Assembly (NCBI GenBank): GCA_963669155.1
Contig: OZ022580.1
Span: 15,693,699 to 15,757,698, forward strand
Source of the DNA: Arbacia lixula
Taxonomy: Eukaryota; Echinodermata; Echinoidea; Arbacioida; Arbaciidae
Reading direction: 5' to 3'
Length of the DNA stretch: 64,000 bases
Positions within the stretch are counted from its first letter, which is position 1; every line of letters begins with the position of its first letter. Shown here one piece after another: positions 9,935 through 22,189 of this stretch. Under the pieces are notes generated by a model. It searched no databases and was not told the DNA's origin. It saw nothing but the letters and a program-made list of their open reading frames with translations. The translations under genes and the position numbers were made by a program.

Positions 9935-12900
9935 CTGAAAAGAGAATTAAAAAAGAAGCGTTTAGTAATAGTGTTATATTCGTATGTTTCAATTTATAGT
10001 GTTCACCTTTCCCTACCCATTAACCCATTACTAGAGCTACCAAGTCTCACGCATTCAGGGTTCGTCTCACGATCTCACGCATGACACCCATTTTCTCACG
10101 CATCGGGATCCGACAGAAAGAAAAAGCAGCATTATCTTTATAGACTCGCACTGATAATCGCAAAGGAAGGTATATTTATTTGTTTTTCAAAATAAGTAAA
10201 AAAAATAGTCGCTTAAGCATGCACCAGATTGCACCATTAACATCTAAAAATTGAAAAAGCCCCCTACCGTAGGAGGGGGTCACCCCCGTCCCACACCCTC
10301 CCCCCCGCTCGGTCGCTTTGCTCCCTCGCTTGCGCGCATGTGCGCGCCGAGACGCCGAGTCATGAAATCTCACTCATAATTTGTTTTTATAACTTGGCAA
10401 ACTGCTGCTCTATAAAGATTGTATGGATTGCGCAAAAAGTTTGGCACACCTGGGCTTAAAGAACCAAATCTCTTCGAGATTCCATACCTGGAGAAGGCAA
10501 TTTTCTCCTTTGCATTGAGGTTGTGGTCGAAAACACTCTTTCTTTGCTCTGCCCAGCGTCGATGGTGTACCAAGTCCTCACACGTCAGACCGGGATTGCT
10601 AGGTTTCATGCAGAACCAAATGACCTCCCTGTCTGACAGGTTGCACTGTTTGGACTAAACGGGGAAAAGACGAAAAAGAATTCTACGACCTCCAATTCAA
10701 ATATGAAAATTTCCCAAGAATGCATGATAAATCTCGTCATGATCATGTTCAAATAACGAAATACGTGAAGTATAACTTTTAACACGGAAGGAAAAAGTGG
10801 AAAATATATTAATATGTTTATGGATAGTGCATAAGATAGATTAAGCACGTAGGAAAGAGATGAATAAGTAATGTTACATCACAGCGACATAGTTAGCTAA
10901 GTTGATTGAGTTGCCAATTTGATGAAAATCCACTCAAAGGATAAGAAAGTTATAATCTTTTAAAGTTTTTGTGACGTCATGTGCGTGTTGCTCTCCGATA
11001 TGGTGTGTGTTTTTCTTTAAATGTGCATTTTCTTAAATAGATGTGTTTTTTTTAAAAACCTTTGCTTTTTTATACCTTTGTTTTTACAATCCTCTCTGAA
11101 AAAAATAATTCTGTCCTCAAAAGCAGAAAAGCAATTTATGTAATTATGTTGCACCCAACATATGGACGATCACTTTGTACGTGACGTCACAAAATTAAAA
11201 AGTCAAAAGATCATAACTATCTTATCCTTGTACGGATTTTCGTCAAACCTGCACTAATAATGTTTCTTTAATGTTTATACTTTTACTGAAACCAACTAAA
11301 TTTCCCTTTAACCAATCATACTTCTCTTATCAGTTGTCCGATTTTCCTTAAACTATTTTGCTCTGCTACTCAGCATACTCTACTCTGCTTCTATCGACTA
11401 GCGTTCCATTTGAACTATCCCTCTCCCTTCCACCTCCCTGCTCTAAGCAATCATAACTTTCGTATCAGTTCGATTTTCCTTAAACTATTTTGCTCTGCTA
11501 CTCTGCTTCTATTTAACGATTTTATTTTTAGACTAGAGTTCCCTTTGAATGTACATGTATGTTATTTAAATCTCGTGAAAACGATGAAAATGTTACGAAA
11601 CAACACAATAATAACGGCTGTTTTCTTTTTCTCGGTCGAATGAGAACAGATTCACTTGATTTCGACCATAAGAAGACTACAGAACAAACTAATGTGATTG
11701 TTCTCGGACAGATGACTTCTTGTTCCCATGGCATTCGTAAAAGCATTTCCTGACGCTATAACTGTTTTATCAACTACCTCATAGCCAGTAGCCCTTGTCA
11801 TCTCGCTCTTTACACGCCAAAAGAACTTCCACGCGTCTTCATAGTACGCGGGATCCGCACACCATGTGGATTTCATTCTAGAAATACACAGAACCTTCAC
11901 CTTTTAATAGCCTATGACATTGACTCATGTTATTGTACCTGTAAAACACATACATAATATCGAGCATAGTTGGTTCCGGGCTCACCATATCAGTGCCGAA
12001 GGGCATGAAGCTACAAAGCACCTCTTCTTTGATGGTTGGGTCCACGGGAGAAACGAAGGTACCTGTCGAGTTGTACCTCCTAGTGTAACGGGAGCTCTCC
12101 ATCAGATAGACAGTCTCGCTTGAGAAGCAAAGAGTGACTTCGATCTTTATGACTCCTTCCCACTTGAGCGTGATGAACGCCGAGTACGTCCCATTGCCGT
12201 AGTCGTGCACCTCTCCATCCGTGCTGGTACTGGCCTCCAACCCGGCTTCATCCGTGCGAATTCTGACTTTGAAATAATCCCCGCCGAATCCTTTGGTTTC
12301 GTTTCGCCCGTTTCTAGCAACAATGCGTAGCTCCAATTCGTCGCAGACGCTGTAGTTGTGTTTAGGATTCGCCAGGACAAACTGGGTGAATCGATGACTT
12401 GTGACATCCTCGGCAGTGTCCAACTGCCTCGCTACGTTAATGTAGGTTGGATCAGGGGAGCTCCGAGCTCGCCGGTGCGGGCAGAAGGGATGAGATGGCT
12501 CTGTCTGTTTAGCCGGCTTGATCTTTAAGAAGTATGAATCTGATTGCACCCCTAGAAATGAAATAATGATATGAAAGCGTGTCACCCGAAATGATAAATG
12601 AATGTCTGCATTGAGGAGAGAGAGGTGGTGGGGTGGGGGTTGTGGTTTGGGTGGCGATGGGGGGTGGGGGTGGGGCCGGTTGGGGTGGGGGGGGGGGGGG
12701 AGGCGTGTGTTTGTAATGGTACAAAGTAAGATGTGGAGGGGGGGGGGTGGAAGGCCCGTCCAACACTCGCTCGAAATCTCTAACGATCTATACATTCCAC
12801 TTGAAGTCACCAGTCTGTTTCCAGTTGTACTGCTGTGAGGCAAGTTTTAATAATTTCTCCCATTTCACACAATTATTATTTTTTGACCTGCAAAAGAATT

Positions 12901-13880
12901 CCACTTCCTGAAAGCTAAATCACTCAGGTATTCATGTTTTTATAAGTGCAATTCCATTTTGGACATTGTTTCAATGTTCTAAATGTTCTTGGCTACGATG
13001 CTTATAATGTAAGTTTATATTTTGTGTGGCGCTTTCATTTACAGGTACTCGGTGTTAAAATGGTTTTGACACTTGCAAACAAAAACAGCAACAACAATTA
13101 ACCACTCAGATCAAGGTGAAATTGAAAGAAGTTAGGATGACAATTTTCGGAACCGAAAGTTGCGTGACATTTTATCAATTACTATTCTTGCTATTATCCT
13201 TTGAATGTGTAATGAGATTTTCACTTTTGGGCACACTTGGACCTACCCATTGTGTGCATCACATGGTTAGACCAGAACACAAGGTCTATTGTGCATCACA
13301 CATGTCAACCTACAAGGTCTTTTCTGCTTGAAGCATCATGAATAAATAATGACACTGTGAGGGCAGTTGTGCACAATTGACGTAACATGTGTGATATACA
13401 GTGGCCATTGTTGTGTTCTGAATTTACTGTCTGACACACACACTTATTAAGTCCAAATGTGTTTAAAATTCATCATATCCACCTATGTGATGGATTATTA
13501 CAAGAACTAAAAAATATCAAAGAGAAATGTTACAAACCGTGCATCCTATTGCTAATAAAACGATTCATGTTTGAAATTGTCGCCCCCCCCCCCCTCGAAA
13601 CACATTTAATATTATGGTGAAGCCTTCAAGGCCATTAGGGGCTTACATTTTTGGTAATATAATAATTCCTGACAAACACAATACATGAAAACCAACACAT
13701 AACTCAAGTGTATGAATGCACAAAAACCAAAATAAAAGGTCGCGTAAAAGTTTGCAGAGTGTGTGTGTGTGCGTGTGTGCGTGTGTATGTGCGTGTGTGT
13801 GTGAGTGTGTTTGTGTGCGTGTGTGTGCGTGTGTGTGTGAGTATGTGCGTGTCTGCGCGTGTGTGTGTGAGTGTGTGTGT

Positions 13881-13917
<37 letters not shown>

Positions 13918-16900
13918 GGGGGGGGGGTTATGGGGTAGCGGTACCAGGTAAACGGATTAAATCAAGGTTTGTGTGTATTGTGCCCGAAATAGTCCCCATT
14001 TAGTCGACTAGAATTTTGTGAATCAGTCATATAGTGGGGCGGTTAAACAAAAAATATGAGGTGAATTGTGCACTTTTGTCTACAAGCACCAAATTTGGCA
14101 CACATGTTCAAAATCATATTTAGAACAATATTAGATATAGAGGCATTTTAGGGGCGCCTGGGGGCAGCCCCCTAAGTGCCCTAGGGGCCCTAATATGTTG
14201 TTTTTTACTTCTTTTTGAAAACGCACGGCCCGACTTGAAAAAAACAAACTTGACATGAATCATCCTTGGATAATAGGTACCTTACCTTGTTAAAATGTGT
14301 GGTCATAAGTGGCGAGGGGGCCGGTGGATAGCCCCCAAACGTCCCCGGGGGCATTTTTCTCTTATTTTAGGACATTCTCTCAAGAATAAATAACTGGATT
14401 TTAACCAAACTTGATAGGAATCATCCTTAGGTAATAGCGAACTTGGTTAAACTTGGGATACACAAGTTGCAAGTGGCTGGAGAAGGGGGGGGGGGTAGAA
14501 CCCGAAACGTGCCGGGGGGGGGGGGGACTTTCTTTAGATTTTTAAATACTTTTTCTCAAGAACAAATAACTGGAACCATCCTTAGGTATTAGGGACTTTA
14601 AGTTGTCAGAATGGGGGGACACAAATGGCAAGGTGCCGGAAGGGGGTAGCCCCCCCCCCAAAAAAAAAAAGAGAGAAAAAAAACAATGCCCCCATGGGAC
14701 AACTTCCTCTTATTTTTCTACTTTTTCAGAAGAATGAATAACTTTTTAACCAAACTTGATAGGAACCGTCCCTAGGTATAAAGGACCTTAAGTTCTTAAA
14801 ATGGTGGTATGCAAATGGCAAGGGACGGGAGGGGGGGGGGTAGCCCCTTTTACTCAAAGGTAAATGACAGGATTTTAATCAAACTTGAAAGGAGTCACCT
14901 CTAAAAAGAGGACTTAAGGTTGTAAAAATGGGATACATATCTCAAAAATGAATGTTGGATTTCATCAAAGCTCGACAGATTATTCTCAGACAATTGGACC
15001 CCATCTGACATTAACTAGCTACAGAACAGCCCCTCCCCCACCACCTCAGAAATGCGCCTTGCGGTCCAACATTTCAAGATAAAAACGGAATGTTTTCTCG
15101 AATATATCCAAACTGTGCAGTAACCAAGGATAATCTAACGTACACATCTGAGGAGGAGACAAGGAGGATCAAAGATGGCGTCTAAAATGGCTGCCAAAGC
15201 CATGTATTTATCTTTATTCTGTTCCACTTTTACCTACAAGCATCAAATTTGGTACATAGGTTCATGATTATGAACTAAACAAAATTAGATATAGAGGCAC
15301 TTAAACGTATGTCCTTGAGAAGCCATTTTCGAGTAGGCGTCCAAATTGGCTGCCAAAACAATGTTTTTAGTTTTTGAGGCCTCAGAACTGGTGTCTTTAT
15401 CCATAATGACTGGAAATGTCTGTCAGAAATCTTGGTCCACAGCCATACCATGGACCCTATCACGTGGGACGGTCCATGGAAAGGCGATGGGCCAAGAGTT
15501 TATACAGATGATGGAACGAGCAGCTCCTGAAAAGGAACATGACGTTGCATTGTGTGAAAAGAATGTCACCATGAATCTATCAAAAAAATATATAAATAAA
15601 CATCATTTATTTGCATTACTTAATGTAGCAAACCTTGTTACATTTAATTTGTTTATATTTTCCATTATAGTTATTTTCTATGGAAATAGTATTTTCATCA
15701 CTGTTCTTTCATATTCTAAGCACTACCGATTGTTCTTTCACTGTTAACTATCTTATATATGGTTATAAAAGGAGTCTTAAAACATTTATAAGTATTATTA
15801 TGTCATGATACTGAAGAATGGCGACCTTGAAATCTTTATTATCTCATATCATTCCAGATAGTATTTTAAACATATGTTCAAAATTTGGTGCTTGTCGAAA
15901 AAAGTTAACAGGACGAAAGAGAAAAGTTAAGACATGCACTGAGGGAGGGAACGAAGTCCCCCCATGATAACAAGAGAGTAATTGACATGTAAGGCGCTAT
16001 GTTAATTTTGAGGGTGTGGGGGGGGGGGGGTCCTCCTTGTTCCCTCATCAGATGAGTACGCGACTACATGTGTATGTTAGATTATCCTTGGTTACTGCAC
16101 AGTTTGGATAACTTTGAGAAAACACGCCCTTTTTCTTAACATTTTGGACCGCAAGGCGCATTTCTGAGGTGGTGGGCGAGGGAGAAGGGGGGGGGGGGGT
16201 GGGGGGAGGGTGGCTAGTTCATGACAGATGGGACCCTATTTGTAACAAATTTTTCCCATTGCCTAACAATGATCTGTCGAGTTTTTGTGAAATCTAACAT
16301 TCAATTTTAGATATGTATCCCATTTTTACAACCTAATTAGGTCCTCTTTTCCGAGGTGACTTCTTTTAACTTGGTTAAAAGACAGTCATGTACCTTTGAG
16401 AAAAAGTAACAAAACAAGTGGACTTTGCCCCCTGGGGGTATTTGGGGGCTCCCCCTCCCCCCTTGCCACTTGCGCAGCATCGTTTTAATAACTTAGGTAC
16501 CTATTATTATTCATTTATTATGTATTCTTCTGAAAAAAGTAAAAAATAAGAGGAACTGGAGGCATTTTTTTTTTTTTTTTTTTTTTGGGGGGGCCGACCC
16601 CCTCCCAGTTCCTTGCCATTTGTGTCCCCCCATTCTAGCAACTTAAGGTCCCTAATACCTAAGGATGGTTCCAGTTCCCCTGGGGCGTTTTGGGGGATAA
16701 TCCCCCCCACCCCCCTTCCCCAGCCCCTTGCTAATGTTCCCTATGACCACAGGATGATTCCTATCTAGTTTGGTAAAAATCCAGTTATTTATTCTGAAAG
16801 AAATGTCCCAAAATAAGAGAAAATGCCCCCAGGTGGCGTTTGGGGGCTATCCCCCGGCTCTCTTGCCATTTATGACCACACATTTGAACAAGGTAAGGTA

Positions 16901-17595
16901 CCAATTGCCTATGGATGATTTGGGGCTGCCCCCATTTTGAGATACCTCTATATGTACTATTGTCCGAATTATGATTTTGAACATGTGTGCCAAATTTGGT
17001 GCTTTTACACAAAAGTGCACAATTATTCACCTTAATTATCAACCCCACTAATGTGGGTCGGTAAGTATATGGGTGGATGTCTGTTTGTATGGGGGTGTGT
17101 GCGTGTGTGTTTTTGTGTATGTGTGTGTGGTGTGCGTGCAGTTCACACAAATACTGCTTTAAGAGAATAGAGACAGTTAACACAGTCAAGTTTCTATTGC
17201 TAACACATAAAAGTGGCGCAATACCAGAACAAACAATTCATAAACTGTTTCCCATGCTTTCGTATTATTCCTATATAGAAGGAGATAATGAAATTTGACT
17301 TTAACTGACTCGCTGTCTTTACTCTCGAGCATTGTCAATTATTTTAATTTTGCCTTATTGGCACGAAGCGTGATCGTATTTTGACATTTGTTTATAATTC
17401 CACTCACCATCATGACATTTTTTTTGTAATCACACCTATATCATAGTACGCCCGATGACTATCGTCATTGTGTATTTTTGATTATATTTATAGAACAATG
17501 AAACAGAGGGCAATGCAAAACCCATTGGCTAATTCCTCAACACAAATACACGACTTCACATCTACAGAATGTACACATACACGCGCGTGCGCCCA

Positions 17596-17646
<51 letters not shown>

Positions 17647-17831
17647 ACCCAACCACCACCATCACCATGCACCCACACATAATATTCCGTACTTACACAG
17701 TTACGCACACATTATTGCACACACCCACCTCAACATCCCCATCACGCACACCAGCTCAACACTCATCGCTAACAAACGCACACGCAGACAGCCTGGCCAA
17801 TACTAACATCCTAATAGGCCAGCACACGCGC

Positions 17832-17886
<55 letters not shown>

Positions 17887-18941
17887 TACATACACATCAC
17901 AGGCACAACCACAAATGGCAATATTTTGAAGACAGGGACTGGTATAATGTGACAATTTGTGCAACTCGTTATCAGTTTGCCTGCACAAATTGTCGCCCGT
18001 GAGGGTAAAAAATGGGAACATCACCTGCAGGCGATAATTCTTGGTGTCAGGTTTTGTAAATTTCTGCACAAATTGTCGCCGGGGAATCTTACTTTTTTGT
18101 TGTGTTTTCATTAATTAATTTGTGATGGAAGCTCTGATTCAGTATCTTCTTCCATTTTCCTTGGTTTTCACAAAATAATTACTTTCTTTTTGACCTGCAA
18201 AATGGATACCCTAATGTATGCATCGTACTATTAAGAGCAGCTGCAGGTCGTGTATATGAGTGGCCGAAAGGAACTTGATCTCAAAAGGATCGATATAGCC
18301 ATCTCACATCCTTGGTTTCGATATCGATTGCACCTCCTGATAGAGGAAAGTTGCATCTCGCATTATTAAGCGAGTAGCTTTGTTCGCATCATTTTGAAAA
18401 GAGACAAACATCTGCTGATTCGTTTTGCTTTGAAAACATGAATAAGTGGGATGAAAAGGGAGGGAAAAGAGACATCCGTATGTGTGCCGGAGAAAGTGTT
18501 GGGGTTTGAGATATGTGTGTAGTAGATCAATATAAATGAATACACATGTGGTACGCACGCAAAGGAATACGGAGCTTTCTAACCTGAGACCGAACGTCAG
18601 CTACTACGAGTTAACTGGTGCGTATCGAGGTTGTGCAGATCTCGTTCGTTCTGTCGCAGAAGCGCTTTCGGTGTTCACGACGGGGCCGCGCGAGTGTAGG
18701 CTTTCGGGCATGCGCAGTGGCAAAATATGACGTCACTCGTAGTAGCTTGACGTTCGGTCTCGCGTTAGAAAGCTGCCTAATAATAGGATGTAGGGAATGG
18801 TGAAGGGGCTGTCTTACTCGATTCTCCTGTGAATGTCGAGATGAGAGGCGAAGTTCTAGAGGTGCCACAGCTCGTCATCAGGCATAGGACAAACGCTCCG
18901 CTGCACGTGACGGCAAAAAAGATGATCACACGGCGATTCAT
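9094..18941 (-). CDS. NXPE family protein (neurexophilin-like and PC-esterase domains)
   Basis: Five coding exons on the minus strand (18941-18818, 12551-11954, 11877-11778, 10654-10488, 9934-9094) have compatible phases 1, 2, 0, 2 and give about 609 residues, close to the family size. The N terminus ([20 protein letters not shown]) is a signal or anchor helix. Exon 2 carries the neurexophilin-like immunoglobulin-type region with several N-glycosylation sites (NYS, NGT, NST). Exon 4 has the cysteine-rich linker ([12 protein letters not shown]). Exon 5 has the PC-esterase fold: [11 protein letters not shown] with the likely nucleophile serine, [10 protein letters not shown], and DFIHPYDPH with the likely Asp/His pair. 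Location is probably secretory or luminal. The substrate of animal NXPE proteins is not settled. The gene looks intact, although the exon 2/3 junction has a second possible donor. Confidence 0.85.
9935..10487 (-). other. NXPE intron 4
   Basis: Contains TCTCACGCAT-type short repeats (10046-10102) and a GC-rich stretch with G/C runs (10255-10340). No gene. Confidence 0.5.
10488..10654 (-). CDS. NXPE gene, coding exon 4
   Basis: Acceptor CCGTTTAG, donor AG|GTATGG. Encodes [20 protein letters not shown] and [14 protein letters not shown], a cysteine/tryptophan linker typical of NXPE proteins. Confidence 0.8.
10655..11777 (-). other. NXPE intron 3
   Basis: AT-rich, with a locally repeated CGATTTTCCTTAAACTATTTTG block (11339-11361 and 11472-11494, separated by about 130 bases). 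No gene. Confidence 0.5.
11778..11877 (-). CDS. NXPE gene, coding exon 3
   Basis: Between TTTCTAG and GAG|GTAGTT, phase 2 to 0. It encodes [16 protein letters not shown] and a following basic/aromatic stretch. Confidence 0.65.
11954..12551 (-). CDS. NXPE gene, coding exon 2 (neurexophilin-like domain)
   Basis: Acceptor TTTCATTTCTAG precedes base 12551; the first two bases complete an Arg codon. It ends AT|GTATGT (phase 2), which matches exon 3. An alternative donor GTGAGC after GAT-ATG, about 27 bases earlier in the exon (phase 0), does not match the exon 3 phase. Contains [29 protein letters not shown] and [17 protein letters not shown], typical of the family. Confidence 0.8.
12552..14033 (-). 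other. NXPE intron 1, part next to exon 2
   Basis: Starts with a strong C-rich tract on the minus strand (12625-12750), followed by ordinary AT-rich DNA. It holds a short C run near 13583-13594 and the GT-rich microsatellite described separately. Confidence 0.5.
13759..13927 (+). repeat. (GT)n microsatellite ending in a G run
   Basis: Interrupted GT/GC dinucleotides for about 155 bases, then about 13 guanines. Open frames over it are low-complexity Cys/Val and not real. Confidence 0.95.
14034..17049. mobile_element. Foldback-type transposon with kilobase inverted arms
   Basis: The ends are GTGGGG... and ...CCCCAC, each flanked by TA. The left arm (14034 to about 15200) and right arm (about 15950 to 17049) are inverted copies. 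CACCAAATTTGGCACACATG at 14088 is mirrored at 16980-17000, and GTGCAGTAACCAAGGATAAT at 15115 is mirrored near 16081-16102. Inside each arm a module with CTTGATAGGAA-C-TCCTTAGGTA and G runs repeats several times in tandem. The core (about 15200-15900) has no transposase. Long inverted repeats built of tandem subrepeats with a small core are the pattern of foldback and sea-urchin TU-type elements. It sits in NXPE intron 1. Confidence 0.7.
17055..18300. other. NXPE intron 1, CA-rich section
   Basis: Dominated by CA and GT dinucleotide repeats (17594-17642, 17833-17884, with interrupted tracts between them). A short repeated block GCACAAATTGTCGCC occurs at 17982-17996 and 18065-18079. Confidence 0.6.
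17594..17884 (+). repeat. Pair of (CA)n microsatellites
   Basis: Two near-pure CA runs (17594-17642 and 17833-17884) are joined by imperfect CA-rich DNA. Confidence 0.9.
18573..18774. mobile_element. Short inverted-repeat element beside NXPE exon 1
   Basis: AGCTTTCTAACCTGAGACCG on the left is mirrored by CGGTCTCGCGTTAGAAAGCT on the right. The match continues inward (AACGTCA-GCTACTACGAGT) for about 38 bases per arm. It looks like a 200-bp MITE in intron 1, about 40 bases inside the donor of NXPE exon 1. Confidence 0.6.
18818..18941 (-). CDS. NXPE gene, coding exon 1 (start codon, signal/anchor)
   Basis: ATG at 18941-18939, 41 codons plus one base, donor A|GTAAGA at 18817-18812. Just upstream on the minus strand CTTTTTCAG precedes TATCCGAG and the ATG, so a 5' untranslated exon probably lies further right. 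Hydrophobic residues 5-22 form a signal peptide or signal anchor. Confidence 0.7.
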
Positions 18942-19904
18942 CTCGGATACTGAAAAAGATGATAACGGATTTCACTATCATTCTCTTCGTCTGCATTTCA
19001 CCAAATAAGGAAAAAAAAAATCTAAATTTGCCATTGTTATTATAAGAATAATAATTGTTGTTGTTGTTGTTTTTAATTCATTCAATTATAAAAATACATG
19101 TACAAAAATAAACATGAATGAATACCTACGGACTTGTAGGTAAATTCTCTGGGTCAGAATATAATAATTTTGGCATAATGAATGTAATGTTTAATACTTA
19201 AACAATCAAACAAATGAAAAAAAACAGATACAAAATATTCATAATAACGATCAACAATATAAACAATACCAATAATTTTGTAAGAAATTGTGTTTCAGTG
19301 ATTGTTTAAAAATCTTCAATTAGAATAAAAACAATTTTTTTGGAATGTGTTCCAAACAATTGGGAAATTAAACCGGAGAGAATTTTTTTTTTTAGAAAAG
19401 GTTGTAGTGAGCTTATACAAATGAAAGGAGTTACCTATGCGGATCTCATATTTGTGAACATCTTCATTGAGGTACAACATCTCTAAAATGTTAAAGAGTA
19501 ATACATGTTGAAAGTAATAAAAGCCAAGTAATGAAGTATGATACAAATATATGCCATAAAACTTCATTTCAACATTTTAAATAATACATTACATTTTTTT
19601 CATGTTTCATTTTCATCAAATGCTCAACATAAGAACATTACAAATATGGCAATGAAACGTATATATGTTCCTCTTCAATAATTCAAACAAAATGTCTGAC
19701 TTCAAAGATTTTAGAAATCTAAATTCATTAGTATTTTCATTGTTCATATAGAGAGAAAAAAAGGATGATTATAACTATCATAGTAAACAAAGACACGACA
19801 TGTATGAATGAAATCATAATTCTATACAGATTAAAAAAAATATCTGATCTTTTTAAAGTTACCTTTAAAAATGCTCAAAATTGCCTGAAACATATGCAAA
19901 ACAA
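18942..19904. other. Region upstream of the NXPE start codon
   Basis: AT-rich. It probably contains the 5' untranslated intron, given an acceptor-like CTTTTTCAG just before the start codon. No promoter could be identified. Confidence 0.35.
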
Positions 19905-20335
19905 TTTTTATTTGGTTTGGAGCATTTTAAAATTTTGCGCGCGCGTTATTGCACTAACGTACGCGTACGCGCGCGTTTTTATTAATTGAAAATAATTGCC
20001 ATATCATTAATTCTATGTATGCCAAATGTCATTACATAATTATAAACGATCAGTTCTAGAGCTACATGAGGTAATAGGTATTCATTAAATTGCTCGTAGA
20101 GGACGTCACGATTACGTAATGACCTTGAAATTGTTTGCGGGAACATGTTCATATAATTATACCTATACATGATGAACATATGATAAAACATGGTTCATGC
20201 ATTGTTGAGATATATGTACCACAAAAAAGTGGGGGGCATTGCATAAAAATGAATAAAGAAAGAAAATTCTAACGAAATTAAAAGGTGATCTGTCGATTGG
20301 TTACGACAGACCACCTAATGAATATTAAAGAAAGA
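19905..20335 (+). repeat. Dispersed repeat A, copy 1 (3' end a hairpin)
   Basis: Homologous in order to 43400-43760: a TTGC(G/A)C(G/A)CGC...TGCACTAAC block, then ATTCATNAAATTGCT, ATTACCTTGAAA-type text, AAAATTCTAAC-AAATTAA, and AGGTGATCTGTC pairing with GACAGACCACCT. The hairpin end suggests a mobile-element terminus. Confidence 0.55.
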
Positions 20336-20364
20336 AAATTCTAACGAAATTAAATTAAATCAAC

Positions 20365-20526
20365 CTTCCGCGTACTCGCACCATTTTTGCGAAAAATACA
20401 ATAATATTTACACGGCCTAAGTACTGGAATGACCTTCCAACACAAATTACAGGTTGCACAACTTTATATTCTCTTAAACGTAAATTGAAAGACTTTCTAT
20501 TGAATGATTATATTGTGGAACCCTGA
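20365..20526 (+). pseudogene. C-terminal remnant of a non-LTR (CR1/Jockey-like) reverse transcriptase
   Basis: The frame reads INLPRTRTIFAKNTIIFTRP, KYWNDLPTQI, then SLKRKLKDFLL and stop. The WN-LP-I and L-K-LK-FLL pattern is the usual C-terminal end of LINE ORF2. The rest of the ORF is absent (5' truncated). Confidence 0.65.
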
Positions 20527-21349
20527 TTAATATGTCAAAGTTGTTAAGCAATCACTGTATCTGATTCAGCAATACGCATTACTTCATTGTTGTATAATGT
20601 TCACTGGGTTCAAGTGTATTCTGTCCCAGCGCTGGTGCTCTGGGAATCATGATGGATCGAATTCACACCTTTTTTTTTCAAGATCACTTTATTAGACATT
20701 TAGAGACAATAAAGGAAAATAAACATACAAAGCCCAGGTCATAGCCAATTAATGCTGAATGCAGGGCGATAAATATACATATACAGAGGAAAACATCATC
20801 GATTCAATATACAAGAATTACAATACAGAAAACAAATAGTTATTTGCCTTACGTTGAAAAGAAAAGGTGGGATGTAATTTGTATCAAAGAAGAGAGGAAA
20901 AAAAACCCGGCAATGTTTACGACTAGTCTCCTACTCCATTGAGAGGGGGTAAATGAAAACGCAATATGTGTATATGATATAATAAACATTCCTTTAAATA
21001 GTGATAAATCTGATGTACAAATATCGTTCTAGAATAGACATGCATTGAAATATGGTAAATCGTAGAATGTCAGTATACAAACATTTGCACTCGATCAATA
21101 TTGGACGTTTCTTTGAAGTTATGTATATTTCCAAATCTTATTCGAATAGTTGATGCTTTGTAGGGAGACAAATATACGGTCTTCGTCTTGCTGTTACGGA
21201 GAGTATAAACGCCAAAGAGTAACAGTAGAACAAAGACTAAAAAGCATTGTTATTAATGACGTGGATATTTGTTTTCCATTGAACATTTCCACCCCTGTAG
21301 CATAATATTCTCAATACTCTGGAGAACGAATTGCGGGGCAGAAAAGTAG

Positions 21350-21829
21350 TTACTTTTCTAAAAGGGAGTAGTCTTCCCATGCCGCTTCGTTCTTCGCACA
21401 GTAGAGAACGAAGGATGAGACTACCGCCTTTTGGCTTAGGTCATCTCGTAATTCTTTGAACTTCCCGGGCTTTGGGGTGAAAAAAGAAAGGAATGACTTA
21501 AGGCGTTGAGCATTGTCCTGAGAGATGAATCCCCTTGAACCAATCTCCACCGCTAACAGCTGGACTTCGTATCCGTTGTTTTGGATGTCTGTGATTAAGC
21601 TTGCGTATTTATCGGCTTTATTTTTATGGGCACGTTCAATTCCTAGTTCAAATGGTATTGTTAATTCGAATAGAAGGAGTTTCTTGTCTCGTTCTCGGTA
21701 CAGACATAAGTCTGGTTTGAGGTTTGTTTGGGTGCAGGACCGTGGGCTTGTCGTCACAGGTGAGTAGCCCTGTATGTTTGGAATGTCGTGTGTTACCACC
21801 AAATCTGGGGAAGAGCCCTTTAGTGCCAC
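21350..21829 (-). pseudogene. Restriction-like endonuclease region of the retrotransposon
   Basis: A 159-residue open stretch. PDL...ELTIPFELGIERA, KADKYASLITDIQNNGYEV and EIGSRGFIS match a conserved C-terminal domain of metazoan retroelements of the RLE class. The PD and E-L-T pair could be the metal-binding residues. Not a host gene: it is continuous with RT-like sequence and lies before a poly(A)-type tail. Confidence 0.6.
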
Positions 21830-22189
21830 ATTGACAAGATAGGCCAGGATATTGTTGTGACGCCATGTGTAGCGTCCTTGTTCTAGGAACAGTGGGCAGG
21901 CGTTTCATACATGGTTGAGAGTCTCTCTCCCGGGACAATGCTTGCATTTAGCTGTTAATTGTGGACTTTCCCCACCTGACTAAGTTTGCTCTAGTATTCA
22001 ATGTGTCGGTAACTGAGTTGACAAGGAATTTTAACACTCGAGCAGGCATGTTATACATGATGCTTTTCCACATAACACATTTTTGTTTTAGACATAGTAG
22101 CTCGAGAAACCTTCCTTGTACGGTTAGCTCTTTAACCGGGCTATGCCATAAATCGTTTACTTGGTTGGACCAGAGAGGTGTAAGGAATG

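Noticed and set aside
13708..14003. Cys/Val-rich open frames
   Set aside because: Pure translation of a GT microsatellite.
15346..15747. 133-residue frame in the core of the foldback element
   Set aside because: No transposase motif or family resemblance, and inside a non-autonomous element. It could be chance in AT-rich DNA.
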